The position numbers and the translations under genes are program-made. From Candidatus Woesearchaeota archaeon (GTDB lineage: Archaea > Nanobdellota > Nanobdellia > Woesearchaeales > ARS49): DNA of 42,146 nucleotides. The notes beneath the pieces are model-generated. The model did no database searches, was not told where the DNA came from, and saw only the letters and a list, made by a program, of their open reading frames with translations. Shown piece by piece: positions 14,397 through 23,368 of the stretch (its first letter is position 1; each line of letters opens with the position of its first letter). The stretch is from positions 67,835 to 109,980 of the forward strand of contig JASMHM010000004.1 of the NCBI GenBank assembly GCA_030750765.1. The letters run 5' to 3'.

Positions 14397-15128
14397 ATGG
14401 TTGCTGAGCTGCTAAAAGAGATAGGATTGACAGAAAGAGAGTCAAAAGTGTATCTTTCCCTCCTAGACCTGGGAAGGTCAACCACGGGACCACTCATCAA
14501 AGCAAGTGAGGTTCCCAACTCAAAAATCTACGAGATACTATCCAGTTTGCACAAAAAGGGTCTGGTAACTTGGGTGATCGGAGGGAAAACAAAGTTTTTC
14601 GAAGCTGCAGATCCCAAAACATTACTAAGGTTATTCGACCAAAAGAGAAGAACGCTCGCAAACATGCTTCCCGAACTTGAGGCAAGAAGAAGTAGAGCCC
14701 AGAGCCCACAATCGGTATCCTTATTCGAAGGCTTTCCCGCTATCCGCAACTTGTATATCGACCTTCTCTCCCAAGCCGGACCCAAAGTCCTATACGGTAT
14801 GACTGCTGCAGACTGGATTGAAGACAAGATGGTGGGTGATTTCTATTCTTGGTATGCAAGCCTCAAGCAGGAGTATGGAGTTACGAGCAGATTGTTAGTA
14901 AGCAAGAAGAACTGGGCAGCTTTCCAAAGACAATACAAGACCATGAAACTCTTACCCAAATGGGAAGCAAAACCAAGCCACATATCCTTTCCAGGAGACG
15001 TAGGCATCGTGGGCAAACACGTGCTCATCCTCAACTGGGACGAAGTACCAACAGCCATACTCATCCAGAGCAAATGGCTCTCCCAACAGTACATGCAGTT
15101 CTTCAAGGAAGCCTGGAGCTCGCCGTAA
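14397..15128 (+). CDS. TrmB-family transcriptional regulator
   Basis: 243 aa. Residues 1-75 are the TrmB winged helix (LLKEIGLTERESKVYLSLLD, then VPNSKIYEILSSLHKKGLVT). A coiled helix (residues about 80-100) leads to a C-terminal effector/phospholipase-D-like TrmB domain. The ATG is preceded by a GGGGG stretch and a TATA 27-34 bp upstream. TrmB proteins bind sugars or other effectors and repress or activate transport and sugar genes. Divergence from the lipoprotein gene suggests that as a target. Enolase follows 32 bp downstream but has its own promoter. Confidence 0.85.
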   Translation: MVAELLKEIGLTERESKVYLSLLDLGRSTTGPLIKASEVPNSKIYEILSSLHKKGLVTWVIGGKTKFFEAADPKTLLRLFDQKRRTLANMLPELEARRSRAQSPQSVSLFEGFPAIRNLYIDLLSQAGPKVLYGMTAADWIEDKMVGDFYSWYASLKQEYGVTSRLLVSKKNWAAFQRQYKTMKLLPKWEAKPSHISFPGDVGIVGKHVLILNWDEVPTAILIQSKWLSQQYMQFFKEAWSSP

Positions 15129-15160
15129 CCTTTTTATAAGCCATCAACTGCCGTCGAGGT

Positions 15161-16366
15161 ATGCGTATCACCAAGGTGAAGGCTCGACAAGTGTTTGACA
15201 GCCGAGGCACCCCAACAGTAGAAGCAGAGATCCATGTGGGAAGTACTGTTGCCACGGCCATCGTCCCTTCAGGTGCATCAACAGGCGTCCACGAAAGCCT
15301 AGAACTCCGAGATGGCGGCAGTGCATACCATGGCAAGGGTGTCACCAAAGCAGTTGCTAACGCCAACGCAGTGGGAAGAAAGCTCGTAGGCCACAAGTAC
15401 ACCCAAACAGAGTTTGACAACTATCTCAAACGTCTTGAGGGAGACAAGCATAAACACTTATTTGGTGCAAACGCAGATCTAGCATTGAGCATGGCTTACT
15501 GCAGAGCCATGGCATCCTACCATCACGTTCCTTTGTACAGGCACATTGCGAGCTTGTGCGGGAAAAAGAGGATACAGTTGCCGGTCCCGGCCATGAACAT
15601 GCTTAACGGCGGAATGCATGCCGGGACACGGCTTGATTTTCAAGAAATCCTTCTCTACCCCAAAGGAAGAAGCTTCACAGACATGATGAGAACAGGCGTA
15701 GAGATCTATTGGGACATGAAAGCCGCACTAAAGAAAAAGTACGGACCCTCAGCCACCAACGTAGGGGATGAAGGAGGATTCGCTCCCAACTTTGACATGA
15801 TAGAAAAAGCACTATTGTTCTTAGACGGTGTTGTAAAAGGAAGAGCAAGGGTAGGGCTTGATGTCGCAGCATCAAGCTTCTACAAAAACGGAAGCTACAA
15901 ACTAGCCGGCAAGAAAACAGACACAGCACAACTATTGCGCCTACACGAACGCATCATCAAAAGGTTCAAGCTCGCCAGCGTAGAAGACCCCTTCCAAGAA
16001 GAAGACTTTGTTAGCTTCGGACAGTTGCTTGCCAAAGTGCGAGACAAATGTCTCATCGTAGGGGATGATTTGCTCGTCACACAAACCGACCGAATCCAAT
16101 GGGCTATTGACCAACGCTCTTGCAATTGTTTACTGCTCAAACTCAACCAAGTAGGTACTGTGTCTGAAGCTATTGATGCAGGATTGCTAGCACAAAAAAA
16201 CAACTGGAAGGTCATGGTGTCGCACAGAAGCGGAGACACAGAAGATCCCTTCATAGCAGACTTTGCCTGTGGTATCAGCGCTGACTTCATCAAAAGTGGA
16301 GCTCCGTGTAGGAGTGAAAGAGTAGCAAAATATAATAGGTTGTTACGCATTGAGGAAGAGATATGA
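15161..16366 (+). CDS. eno: Enolase
   Basis: 401 aa, about 20-30 shorter than most enolases. It converts 2-phosphoglycerate to phosphoenolpyruvate. Visible: ARQVFDSRGTPTVEAE, the SGASTG loop, NMLNGGMHAG, DEGGFAPN, SVEDPF, GDDLLVT and the catalytic-lysine/His region LLLKLNQVGT and SHRSGDTED, then GAPCRSERVAKYNRLLRIEE. Metal-binding acidic residues in GLDVAAS, VEDPF and GDDL are in place. TATA TTTTTATAAG (15131-15140) is 21-30 bp upstream. It overlaps PRPP synthetase by ATGA. Confidence 0.95.
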   Translation: MRITKVKARQVFDSRGTPTVEAEIHVGSTVATAIVPSGASTGVHESLELRDGGSAYHGKGVTKAVANANAVGRKLVGHKYTQTEFDNYLKRLEGDKHKHLFGANADLALSMAYCRAMASYHHVPLYRHIASLCGKKRIQLPVPAMNMLNGGMHAGTRLDFQEILLYPKGRSFTDMMRTGVEIYWDMKAALKKKYGPSATNVGDEGGFAPNFDMIEKALLFLDGVVKGRARVGLDVAASSFYKNGSYKLAGKKTDTAQLLRLHERIIKRFKLASVEDPFQEEDFVSFGQLLAKVRDKCLIVGDDLLVTQTDRIQWAIDQRSCNCLLLKLNQVGTVSEAIDAGLLAQKNNWKVMVSHRSGDTEDPFIADFACGISADFIKSGAPCRSERVAKYNRLLRIEEEI

Positions 16367-17226
16367 TAGTAATTGGCGGAAGCAACTCACAAGACCTTGC
16401 AAGAAAAGTAGCAAGAAAGCTCAAAGCAAATTATCGCGATCTTGTCGTGAGAAAGTTTCCAGATGGCGAACTCTACCTGCGCCTGCCTCCAGCAGTCAAA
16501 GGACAAAAGGTAGTCATTGTGAACACCATGCATCCTGAACCTAACGACGCATTAATCGAGCTATTCCTATCATGGCACACTGCCAAGGAGATGGGAGCAA
16601 AGAAAGTATCCATCGTCGTACCCTACATGGGATATCTAAGACAAGACAAACGCTTCCATCCAGGAGAAAGTCTAAGCAATCATTTAGTGGCGAGCCTCCT
16701 CTCGCCAGACTTCTGTCTAACCTTAGATCCACATCTTCACAGAATACATTCCTTGAAGGAAATTTTCAAAACAAAGGCAAAACACGTCACAGCTAACGAC
16801 ATTTTGGGAGACTACATCAAGAAAAACATGAAAGGAGCCATCATCGTCGGCCCAGATGGAGAAAGCTTCCAATGGGCAGACCATATCGCCAAAAGAATAG
16901 GTCATCATGCTATTGTGTTAAAAAAGAAGCGATTCTCGTCGAGAAAAGTGAAAATAGTAGTACATTCTGACGTGCCATTGAAAGGAAAAACCGTTGTTTT
17001 AGTGGACGACATCATCAGCTCTGGCCACACCATGCTCGAACCGATCAAACAATTCAAGAAGATGGGTGTGAAAACCATCTACTGCATGTGCGTCCATGGT
17101 GTTTTCGCAGAAGGAGCACTCAAAAAAATCCAAAAGTTAGGGGCAAAAGTGCTATCCACCAACTCAGTCAACAATCCGGTGTCCAAAATAGATGTTTCTT
17201 CACTTATTGCAGAGCAGTTACGTTAG
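16363..17226 (+). CDS. prs: Ribose-phosphate pyrophosphokinase (PRPP synthetase)
   Basis: 287 aa, normal for archaeal enzymes. It makes PRPP from ribose-5-phosphate and ATP for nucleotide, His and Trp synthesis. Visible: RKFPDGELYLRLP, VVPYMGYLRQDKRFHPGES (ATP-binding flexible region), DPHLHRI, GPDGES and the PRPP loop VVLVDDIISSGHTM. It overlaps enolase by four bases and is probably co-expressed. Confidence 0.93.
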   Translation: MIVIGGSNSQDLARKVARKLKANYRDLVVRKFPDGELYLRLPPAVKGQKVVIVNTMHPEPNDALIELFLSWHTAKEMGAKKVSIVVPYMGYLRQDKRFHPGESLSNHLVASLLSPDFCLTLDPHLHRIHSLKEIFKTKAKHVTANDILGDYIKKNMKGAIIVGPDGESFQWADHIAKRIGHHAIVLKKKRFSSRKVKIVVHSDVPLKGKTVVLVDDIISSGHTMLEPIKQFKKMGVKTIYCMCVHGVFAEGALKKIQKLGAKVLSTNSVNNPVSKIDVSSLIAEQLR

Positions 17227-17267
17227 AACACCATAATTCTTTTAAACCGTATTATTAGCTATAATTT

Positions 17268-18044
17268 GTGGTAAATATCGTGGTTACTGGTGCCAGCGGC
17301 ACCGTAGGTAAGGCGCTTCTTGAGGATCTTAGCCCTGAACATGCCGTCACCTCTCTGTCTTTGAGAGAGGAGAACGGAGGGGTAAGCATGGACCGCCTCG
17401 TGAAAAGATTAAGAGGGGTGTATGGCGTCGTGCACGCAGCCTGGAACACAGGTTTGTCCAATTCGGGCAGCAATCTTGGAGATGACTACAACATCACCAT
17501 GTCTTATGCGTTGTTAGAGGCAGCCAACGCAGCAAGAGTCAAAAAATTCATTTTTGTTAGCACAGTCCACCGACAACCCTTCGGGAGATGGCCTGAAATA
17601 GAGAAAGATCATGATGAATCTGTGATGCTTCCTGGAAAGTTCTACGAACAACCTCGCTGTACTTATGGTGCTGAGAAAATACTTATAGAGTACCGAACAG
17701 AGCAAGCAGCACTCCTTGGAGACTTTTATGCCGTCAACGTAGGTTTAGGGGGGCATCATGGACATAATAAACCTCCACCAAATAATTGGCAGTCTCGTGT
17801 GTGGTTGAGCAGAAAGGATTGGGTTTCCATGGTAAGAACGTTCATGCTTGCAACGCCCAAGCAGCGAGGTTCTTATTTGTATGGTACCTCGGCAAATGAA
17901 GATCCGGTAGTCAGCACAGAAAACTGTTTTGGGTGGGAACCCATGGATTGTGCTCCCGCAGACAAGGAAAGAAGTGCTGTGCCAAAGAGCCTCACTGACT
18001 TGGATGCACTCTGGAGCCCGACCACAAATTCGCAACCCTTATAA
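17268..18044 (+). CDS. Extended short-chain dehydrogenase, uronate dehydrogenase/epimerase-like
   Basis: 258 aa. NAD-binding TGASGTVGKALLEDL is at residues 7-21. Other blocks are VHAAWNTG, then FIFVSTVHRQPFGRWP and the catalytic YGAEK. The C-terminal part (VWLSRKDWVSMVRTFMLATP, then YLYGTSANE) most resembles uronate dehydrogenases and short NAD epimerases. The substrate is probably a sugar or sugar acid. The start is GTG 17268 with TATA TTTTAAAC about 22-29 bp upstream, leaderless. The neighbouring cupin gene suggests a small sugar-modification pair. It is short compared with 300-350 aa epimerases. Confidence 0.8.
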   Translation: MVNIVVTGASGTVGKALLEDLSPEHAVTSLSLREENGGVSMDRLVKRLRGVYGVVHAAWNTGLSNSGSNLGDDYNITMSYALLEAANAARVKKFIFVSTVHRQPFGRWPEIEKDHDESVMLPGKFYEQPRCTYGAEKILIEYRTEQAALLGDFYAVNVGLGGHHGHNKPPPNNWQSRVWLSRKDWVSMVRTFMLATPKQRGSYLYGTSANEDPVVSTENCFGWEPMDCAPADKERSAVPKSLTDLDALWSPTTNSQPL

Positions 18045-18067
18045 GCTACGTCATTGGACGATTTCTT

Positions 18068-18469
18068 GTGAAACCAGAAGAACACCCTAAAGGTTGGGGT
18101 AAAGAAATGTGGATTGCCAACACCAAATACTGCGGCAAGAAGATGTGGTTGTTCAAAGGAAAAAAGTGCTCTGTGCACTATCACAAGAACAAGGAAGAAA
18201 CATTCTTTATACAATCTGGAAAGATGGAGTGCACGTTGTGGCCTGAAGGATATCCTGGACCAGCAAAGAAGCTCATTTTGGGACCTAACGATACTGTGCA
18301 CCTAGAGCCGGGCATGATCCACCAATTCATAGGAATAGATGAAGAAACCGAGTTTTTCGAGTTCTCCACCCATCATGAAGAGGAAGACTCCTATCGACTA
18401 GCTCCTGGAGATAGCCAAACCTCTGGCATGCAAGAGTTTGTCAAGGCAGAATCACCTAATTCAAACTGA
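18068..18469 (+). CDS. Cupin-fold protein, sugar isomerase-like
   Basis: 133 aa, starting at GTG. The cupin motif is complete: CSVHYHKNKEETFFIQSGKM gives H, H, E and G, and the second motif is LEPGMIHQFIG, so a metal site is likely. The N-terminal GWGKEMWIANTKYCGKKMWL resembles cupins annotated as lyxose or mannose-6-phosphate isomerase type. TATA CCTTATAAGC overlaps the end of the upstream dehydrogenase gene. Its stop overlaps the convergent 64-aa gene by 14 bp. Exact reaction unknown. Confidence 0.75.
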   Translation: MKPEEHPKGWGKEMWIANTKYCGKKMWLFKGKKCSVHYHKNKEETFFIQSGKMECTLWPEGYPGPAKKLILGPNDTVHLEPGMIHQFIGIDEETEFFEFSTHHEEEDSYRLAPGDSQTSGMQEFVKAESPNSN

Positions 18470-18650
18470 TGACTATGCCGTGATCTTTGAGTACTCGTGC
18501 AAGTTCTTTGCGGTCTTCGCCATCAGCCATATTTTCCTGTGCCGCTTTGTTGAGCTCAAGTGTTATTACTGCTCCTCGCTTGCCTTCAACCGTGAGCCTT
18601 AATTTTTCGCCTCCCAGGGCGGTCTTTACTTTTCCTTCAATAGGTATCAT
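18456..18650 (-). CDS. Hypothetical 64-aa protein
   Basis: No family recognised. MIPIEGKVKTALGGEKLRLT, then KRGAVITLELN, then a charged helix (ENMADGEDRKELARVLKDHG) and a final hydrophobic strand: a small alpha/beta protein. TATA TTTTTATGC at about 18676-18684 is about 26-34 bp before the ATG, which supports a real leaderless gene. Its 3' end overlaps the cupin gene. Confidence 0.6.
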   Translation of the reverse strand: MIPIEGKVKTALGGEKLRLTVEGKRGAVITLELNKAAQENMADGEDRKELARVLKDHGIVISLN

Positions 18651-18687
18651 GTAGACTGATCAAGAGCCCGCGCATAAAAATGTTGCG

Positions 18688-19356
18688 TTAGTAATACTTC
18701 TTCAAAGGATTTTTCTTGTTGGCCGCGTACAAAACATTTTTAGGTTTGCGTACGGCTTTCCATTTCAGCTTCTTAGGTAGAGGCAAGCCTTTGGTTCGTA
18801 CGTGGTAGATCATCGCTCTGTCTTGAGGATTCTCCAAGCTCATCTCTTTCTTGATACTCAATCGTTCAAAATATCTTCGTAACGGTCGCATACTGTTGCC
18901 ATGGCAGCTTATCGCCACAGTCATTTGGTACTTTCGCAACAAGGGTAGTAACTGCTTAAGAAAATGCAGTGTCCTTCCTTGTACCATCTTGACGCTTTCG
19001 CCAAACTCGGGTACGGTTGCGTACCCTCTCCTTATTTTCTGGACGAGGTGTGGGTTGACTTTGGTGAATTTTGTCTTGCTTAATCCTTGAAACACGCCAT
19101 AACACCTTTCAATAATCCTGTCGTCCACAAACACTTGTATCTTGCGCTTGCCAAGAACGAGTTTTAGGGTTTGTGCTGACCTTTTTTGTGAGCTTTCAAA
19201 GCCAATATCGATTGTGTAGTCTTTCAGCTGTTTCTTAGTATGTAGTGCTTCTTTTTTCCCTTTTGCGGTTAATGATGGATCTCGCCAGCCAGAGAACAAT
19301 TTCTTTTGATTGTCCGTGCTTTGCGCGTGCCGGAACACGAGGATGGTTGATTTCAT
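18688..19356 (-). CDS. Histidine phosphatase, phosphoglycerate mutase-like
   Basis: 222 aa. LVFRHAQSTDNQKKLFSGWR holds the catalytic His (RHA instead of RHG). ERCYGVFQGLSK matches ERHYGxLQGLNK of 2,3-BPG-dependent phosphoglycerate mutase, EFGESVKMVQGR matches GGES, and SCHGNSMRPL holds the second His. That pattern is closer to dPGM than to generic phosphatases. The dPGM step (3-PG to 2-PG) feeds enolase at 15161-16366. It overlaps the glycogen synthase gene by ATGA and is downstream of it in the same operon. A broad phosphatase role is the alternative. Confidence 0.82.
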   Translation of the reverse strand: MKSTILVFRHAQSTDNQKKLFSGWRDPSLTAKGKKEALHTKKQLKDYTIDIGFESSQKRSAQTLKLVLGKRKIQVFVDDRIIERCYGVFQGLSKTKFTKVNPHLVQKIRRGYATVPEFGESVKMVQGRTLHFLKQLLPLLRKYQMTVAISCHGNSMRPLRRYFERLSIKKEMSLENPQDRAMIYHVRTKGLPLPKKLKWKAVRKPKNVLYAANKKNPLKKYY

Positions 19357-21125
19357 TGTAGTGCGAGGTTGTGTGCCTTTACATAGTTTTCGATAAAGAC
19401 CTTCCAGTCTGCGGTGGCCGCAATCCTTTTTGCGGTTTGTTTATTCTCCACGCGTTCGTGCTTGGGGAATTTTCTAAACCGGTACATGATGCCGGAAAGA
19501 TCTTTGGTGACTTGCTTGTCTTGCTTACCTAGTCGGGGTATGACAAACACTCCAGGATAAGGTCCTTGTTTGCATTCTTTACAGAGATATCTTCCAAAGC
19601 CACTAAGGTCGGTGGTTACGGAGCTCACGCCGAGTGCTGCAGCTTCTAAAGGTGTGTAGCCCCAGGGTTCGTAGTATGATGGGAATACCCCTAAGTGCGA
19701 ACCTTGCATGGTTTCATAATAATCCGTATCTAGCAATCCGTCTGCTCCGCTCAAGAAGATGGGGTAGTAGATGATTTTGACAGGATCTGTTTTTGCGTTG
19801 TTCAAACCTGATTGTTTGCAGGCTTGCATGATCGGGTCTTGGCTTTCATCATACAGTTCGTGGGTGCTTATGGGTGGCTTTCCCTTTCGTAAGAATGCTA
19901 GAGTTTTCCGTTTTAGCTCGGTCAGGCTGTCCTCATCAAACAAGCTAGTCTTGCTGATGTCTTTTTGTGAGATGATGAGTTCTAGGATTCTTCTTTGGAT
20001 CTTGTCGTGTCTTCCTTCCACACTGTCTTTGAGGTCATCAAAGAGGGTCTTGCTTTCTAGAATTTCGGGTCTAACATTTTTGATGTTTCCTGGAACAAAA
20101 ATAAACGCAATGACTGGATCTTTCTTCCCTTCTTTTTTCATTCTTTGGTTTAACTGTGCCAACGCCTGTATGTAGACATCCACGCCCTTGGTGTGGAATT
20201 CTGGACGTCCAGCAATGAAGTACATCAACACGTTGCTCAGGTCCATGGTGTAGTAAGGAAAGAAGTAGGGTATGAGGAAGCTTTTGATTTTTTCTCGTTG
20301 TTTGGCATGATCTTCGCTTGCTTGTTCAAAGGTCGGAAACTTTTCCATATCCAGTCCATTAAACAAGAGTACGGGCGGTTTCACGCCTAACAATTTCTTT
20401 GCTTCCATGCCTGTAATTTCACTTACGGTGGTGAAGACATTCGCTTGGTTTGCACATATTTTTTCTACTTGATACTTTGCCCACACGCCTGGTCGTGCTC
20501 GAGCTTCTTTCTCTGCATCTATCTTTTCTTCGTAGATGTTCTTCCCTTCCGAAGCTAGGCTTCTACCGAGCATGGTGGCGTGCGTTGTAAATACTGTTCG
20601 TACCTGGCTGTGTTTTTTTAGGTACAAGACGGTGCCTCCGCATAACCATTCGTGGCAGTGCGCCACTGCTTTTTTCTTACCTGCTGCTTCTGCAAGTGCT
20701 TGGATCACTTTGCCTGCTGCGTGGGAAAAGACCATTGGTTCGTCAAAGTCATTATAGTCAGTCCCTAGGGTGTCTAGTTGGTACTCATCCCATAAGGTTC
20801 CTTTGATTGCGTTGGCATTCTTTGCGTATTCTGAAAAATCTATCAATAACGCGGGCGGACTTCCTTTCACCAGCCACTTTCCGAAATGGATCTGGATGCC
20901 TTCTTTGGCTAGCTCTCCACACACTTTCTTTAGATCTTTTGGTGCAGGTCTTTCTTCAAACACGCCTGGTGTCTTGGCCGGAAACCAAGGACCTATGAGA
21001 AGAAAGTTATCGCCGTATTGTTCCATCATGCTGCGTGCTTTACTACTCACGACAGTATAGATGCCGCCTACTTTGTTGCACACTTCCCAGCTTACTTCAT
21101 AAACTGCATCTGCTTTAGCTTCCAC
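19353..21125 (-). CDS. Glycogen synthase, GT3 (eukaryotic-type) family
   Basis: 590 aa. EVSWEVCNKVGGIYTVVSSK (residues 9-28) is the GT3 N-terminal signature, and SYYEPWGYTPLEAAALGVSS carries the E-x7-E catalytic pair typical of GYS enzymes, followed by TDLSGFGRYL. The central YNDFDEPMVFSHAAGKVI and HCHEWLCGG also match GYS. It would extend alpha-1,4-glucan from a nucleotide glucose donor. The start is GTG with TATA CTTATTAAAC 22-31 bp upstream. The phosphoglycerate mutase-like gene overlaps its end. A different (GT4/GT5) transferase starts at 134. Confidence 0.92.
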   Translation of the reverse strand: MEAKADAVYEVSWEVCNKVGGIYTVVSSKARSMMEQYGDNFLLIGPWFPAKTPGVFEERPAPKDLKKVCGELAKEGIQIHFGKWLVKGSPPALLIDFSEYAKNANAIKGTLWDEYQLDTLGTDYNDFDEPMVFSHAAGKVIQALAEAAGKKKAVAHCHEWLCGGTVLYLKKHSQVRTVFTTHATMLGRSLASEGKNIYEEKIDAEKEARARPGVWAKYQVEKICANQANVFTTVSEITGMEAKKLLGVKPPVLLFNGLDMEKFPTFEQASEDHAKQREKIKSFLIPYFFPYYTMDLSNVLMYFIAGRPEFHTKGVDVYIQALAQLNQRMKKEGKKDPVIAFIFVPGNIKNVRPEILESKTLFDDLKDSVEGRHDKIQRRILELIISQKDISKTSLFDEDSLTELKRKTLAFLRKGKPPISTHELYDESQDPIMQACKQSGLNNAKTDPVKIIYYPIFLSGADGLLDTDYYETMQGSHLGVFPSYYEPWGYTPLEAAALGVSSVTTDLSGFGRYLCKECKQGPYPGVFVIPRLGKQDKQVTKDLSGIMYRFRKFPKHERVENKQTAKRIAATADWKVFIENYVKAHNLALQ

Positions 21126-21163
21126 ACGCGCATCAAGTGTTGGTGTTTAATAAGCGTTCCACA

Positions 21164-22315
21164 CTACGCCTGAGTGGTGCTGTTTCTGGGCGTGCAGAAC
21201 TGCTCTAGGTTCTGGCTAAAGTGGTCATTCCCTCTTATCGCAACGCTCTTCCCTACCATGAGTAGTCGCACAAAGGTATGATTAAGATCTTGTCTACCTA
21301 CCTCTATCACCACATCATTGATTCCTGGGTGGATCGTGTAGTCTTTTTGGCGAACAAGAAGGCTGTCTACGTAGAACTCATAACGCACCTCTACCTGCTC
21401 TTCATACGTGCTGTTGGTGCCAAAGAACAGCCACCATCGAGTCCTACAGCTAACGTTTTGGTTCTCATACTCGTCCCCAATGATGAAGGGTTCGACGAGT
21501 TGGATTTCTGGATCGTCCTCACAGTCATTATCGTTGTATTCATTGCAATCTACAGGGCAGATTCGGTCGTCATCCTGGCATTCGTCTTGCAATAAACTAA
21601 CACACCTGCAGTTGGAGGTGCATTCTCTTCCTTCATAGCGTCCTTCGCAGAATTTGGTGCGAACCACGCCGCTATCGCAGTCTGCATCTGTTCTGCACGT
21701 GACTTCTGGCCCGCAATCGTGATCATTCTCGACAGTACATCCGGGTGTACAGTACCCATCTCCGTGCTGGCAGGTAGTGATGGGAAGATGTTGGCACAGT
21801 TTGGTAGCGGTGACACAAATATCGTTGGTGCTGGCCTTGCCATCATCACAATCGTCTTTGGTGTCGCAACTTTCCAAGTTCAAACACGGTTCCAAACAGC
21901 AGAATTTGCTGTCGGATGAGAGTACAGGGATGATGCTGCATGCTCTGAACTCTTTGCATGCCTCTCCACCAATCTCAGTACACGTTTTCAGAAGACATTC
22001 ACCGTCAACACACTTGGTGTTCCTAGCACACGTCATATCTTGACAGAGATCAATGCCGCTATCTACGCAATCCACGCTACAACAGGGCTCTCCTTGTACT
22101 GGGTTGCTTCCTGGGCACTTCTCTGTGGGTTTGCAAAGCTTCCCACCTAAAGTTTCGCACACGTAGGGGATGCACTGTCCTGCTCCGTTGTTCTCTAAGC
22201 ATCTCTCTCCTTCCCCACAAGCCAGTCTTAAGCAGGGCACTTGCTCTGCAGGGCCCATGTTTACCGTGACACACCCTATTAATGCTACCAAGAAGAGTAC
22301 GATAAACCTGCGCAT
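21164..22315 (-). CDS. Cys-rich surface lipoprotein
   Basis: 383 aa. MRRFIVLFLVALIGCVTVN has a lipobox with Cys15. Residues 25-275 hold over 40 cysteines in short disulfide modules, including GDGYCTPGCTVENDHDCGPE and DRICPVDCNEYNDNDCEDD, a small Cys/Asp knot seen in secreted archaeal and bacterial proteins. Residues about 285-370 form a Cys-poor beta domain (VEVRYEFYVDSLLVRQKDYT) like a CARDB/Ig fold. Probably lipid-anchored and exposed; ligand unknown. TATA TTTTTAAAG at about 22335-22343. Confidence 0.78.
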   Translation of the reverse strand: MRRFIVLFLVALIGCVTVNMGPAEQVPCLRLACGEGERCLENNGAGQCIPYVCETLGGKLCKPTEKCPGSNPVQGEPCCSVDCVDSGIDLCQDMTCARNTKCVDGECLLKTCTEIGGEACKEFRACSIIPVLSSDSKFCCLEPCLNLESCDTKDDCDDGKASTNDICVTATKLCQHLPITTCQHGDGYCTPGCTVENDHDCGPEVTCRTDADCDSGVVRTKFCEGRYEGRECTSNCRCVSLLQDECQDDDRICPVDCNEYNDNDCEDDPEIQLVEPFIIGDEYENQNVSCRTRWWLFFGTNSTYEEQVEVRYEFYVDSLLVRQKDYTIHPGINDVVIEVGRQDLNHTFVRLLMVGKSVAIRGNDHFSQNLEQFCTPRNSTTQA

Positions 22316-22388
22316 AGGGGCCTGAAAAGGGTCTTTCTTTAAAAAGTGTGTTGTGGACGACAGGTACCGAACCCTTAAAAAAGCACGA

Positions 22389-23330
22389 ATGTATCATCCC
22401 CTCGTGCAGAAGATAGTGACTATAGGTGGGGGGACAGGACAGTTCCAGATCTTGAGAGGGTTGAAGAACTACGAATGTAGTGTTACTGCTATCGTCAACA
22501 TGAGCGATGACGGCAAGAGTAGCGGCAAGTTAAGAGACGAATATGGTGTCCTACCGCCAGGAGATGTGCGTCAGTGTATGGTGGCTCTAGCAGATGACGA
22601 GCACGCACAGATACTTAGGGATTTGTTCAATTTTAGATTCAAGGATGGTCATTCTTTAGGAAACCTGATTATTACTGCGTTAGCAGAAATCACCGGAAGC
22701 AGCGCAGAAGGTATCAAAGAAGCGGCCAAACTCATCAAAGTTAAGGGAAAAGTGCTTCCCGTAACTGCTGATTCTGTCACACTTTCTGCAAAAACAGAAG
22801 ATGGGCGAACGTTGGACGGCCAAGATAATGTTTCTTACCCTGAAGGTGAGCACACGAAAATCACCCAACTCATGCTTGAACCTGAAGCGTTCTTGTTCAA
22901 GGATGCCGGAGAGGCTATTCGTGAGGCAGACAAAATAGTGATCTGTCCAGGAGACCTGTATGGCAGTATCTTGCCAAACTTTTGCATCAAAGGAATGAAG
23001 GAAGCACTGCAGAATAGCTCTGCCACAAAGATCTATGTGTGTAACATGTTCACCAAAGAAGGCAACTTCAATTTCAAAGCTCTTGACTTTGTTAAAGAGA
23101 TTGAGAAGTACAGCGGATGCAAGATGGATCATATCATTATAAGCCAAGACAAGCCAGACCAGGCAGTACTAGATAAGTACTTCACAGAGCATTCAAAACT
23201 GGTAGAAGATGATCTAGGTGATGATCCTAGAGCCCTAAGAGCAGACCTAGCCAAGGTGTATCCTTCTGAAGCTAAGACTATTCTACGACACGTTCCCGAA
23301 AAGATTGCTCGGGCGATTGTTTCTTTGTAA
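22389..23330 (+). CDS. YvcK/CofD-like (gluconeogenesis factor family)
   Basis: 313 aa from ATG 22389; a GTG at 22353 is upstream of the expected transcription start (TATA TTTAAAAAG near 22337). KIVTIGGGTGQFQILRGLKN, NMSDDGKSSGKLRDEYGVLP, PGDVRQC and PGDLYGSILPNF match the YvcK family, related to the F420 enzyme CofD. In bacteria YvcK binds UDP-sugars and is needed for growth on gluconeogenic carbon and for envelope building. The archaeal role is unknown. Its proximity to glycogen and glycolysis genes is suggestive. Confidence 0.88.
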   Translation: MYHPLVQKIVTIGGGTGQFQILRGLKNYECSVTAIVNMSDDGKSSGKLRDEYGVLPPGDVRQCMVALADDEHAQILRDLFNFRFKDGHSLGNLIITALAEITGSSAEGIKEAAKLIKVKGKVLPVTADSVTLSAKTEDGRTLDGQDNVSYPEGEHTKITQLMLEPEAFLFKDAGEAIREADKIVICPGDLYGSILPNFCIKGMKEALQNSSATKIYVCNMFTKEGNFNFKALDFVKEIEKYSGCKMDHIIISQDKPDQAVLDKYFTEHSKLVEDDLGDDPRALRADLAKVYPSEAKTILRHVPEKIARAIVSL

Positions 23331-23368
23331 ACCTAACCTTTTTATGCAGCGAACAAACGCGATATTCT

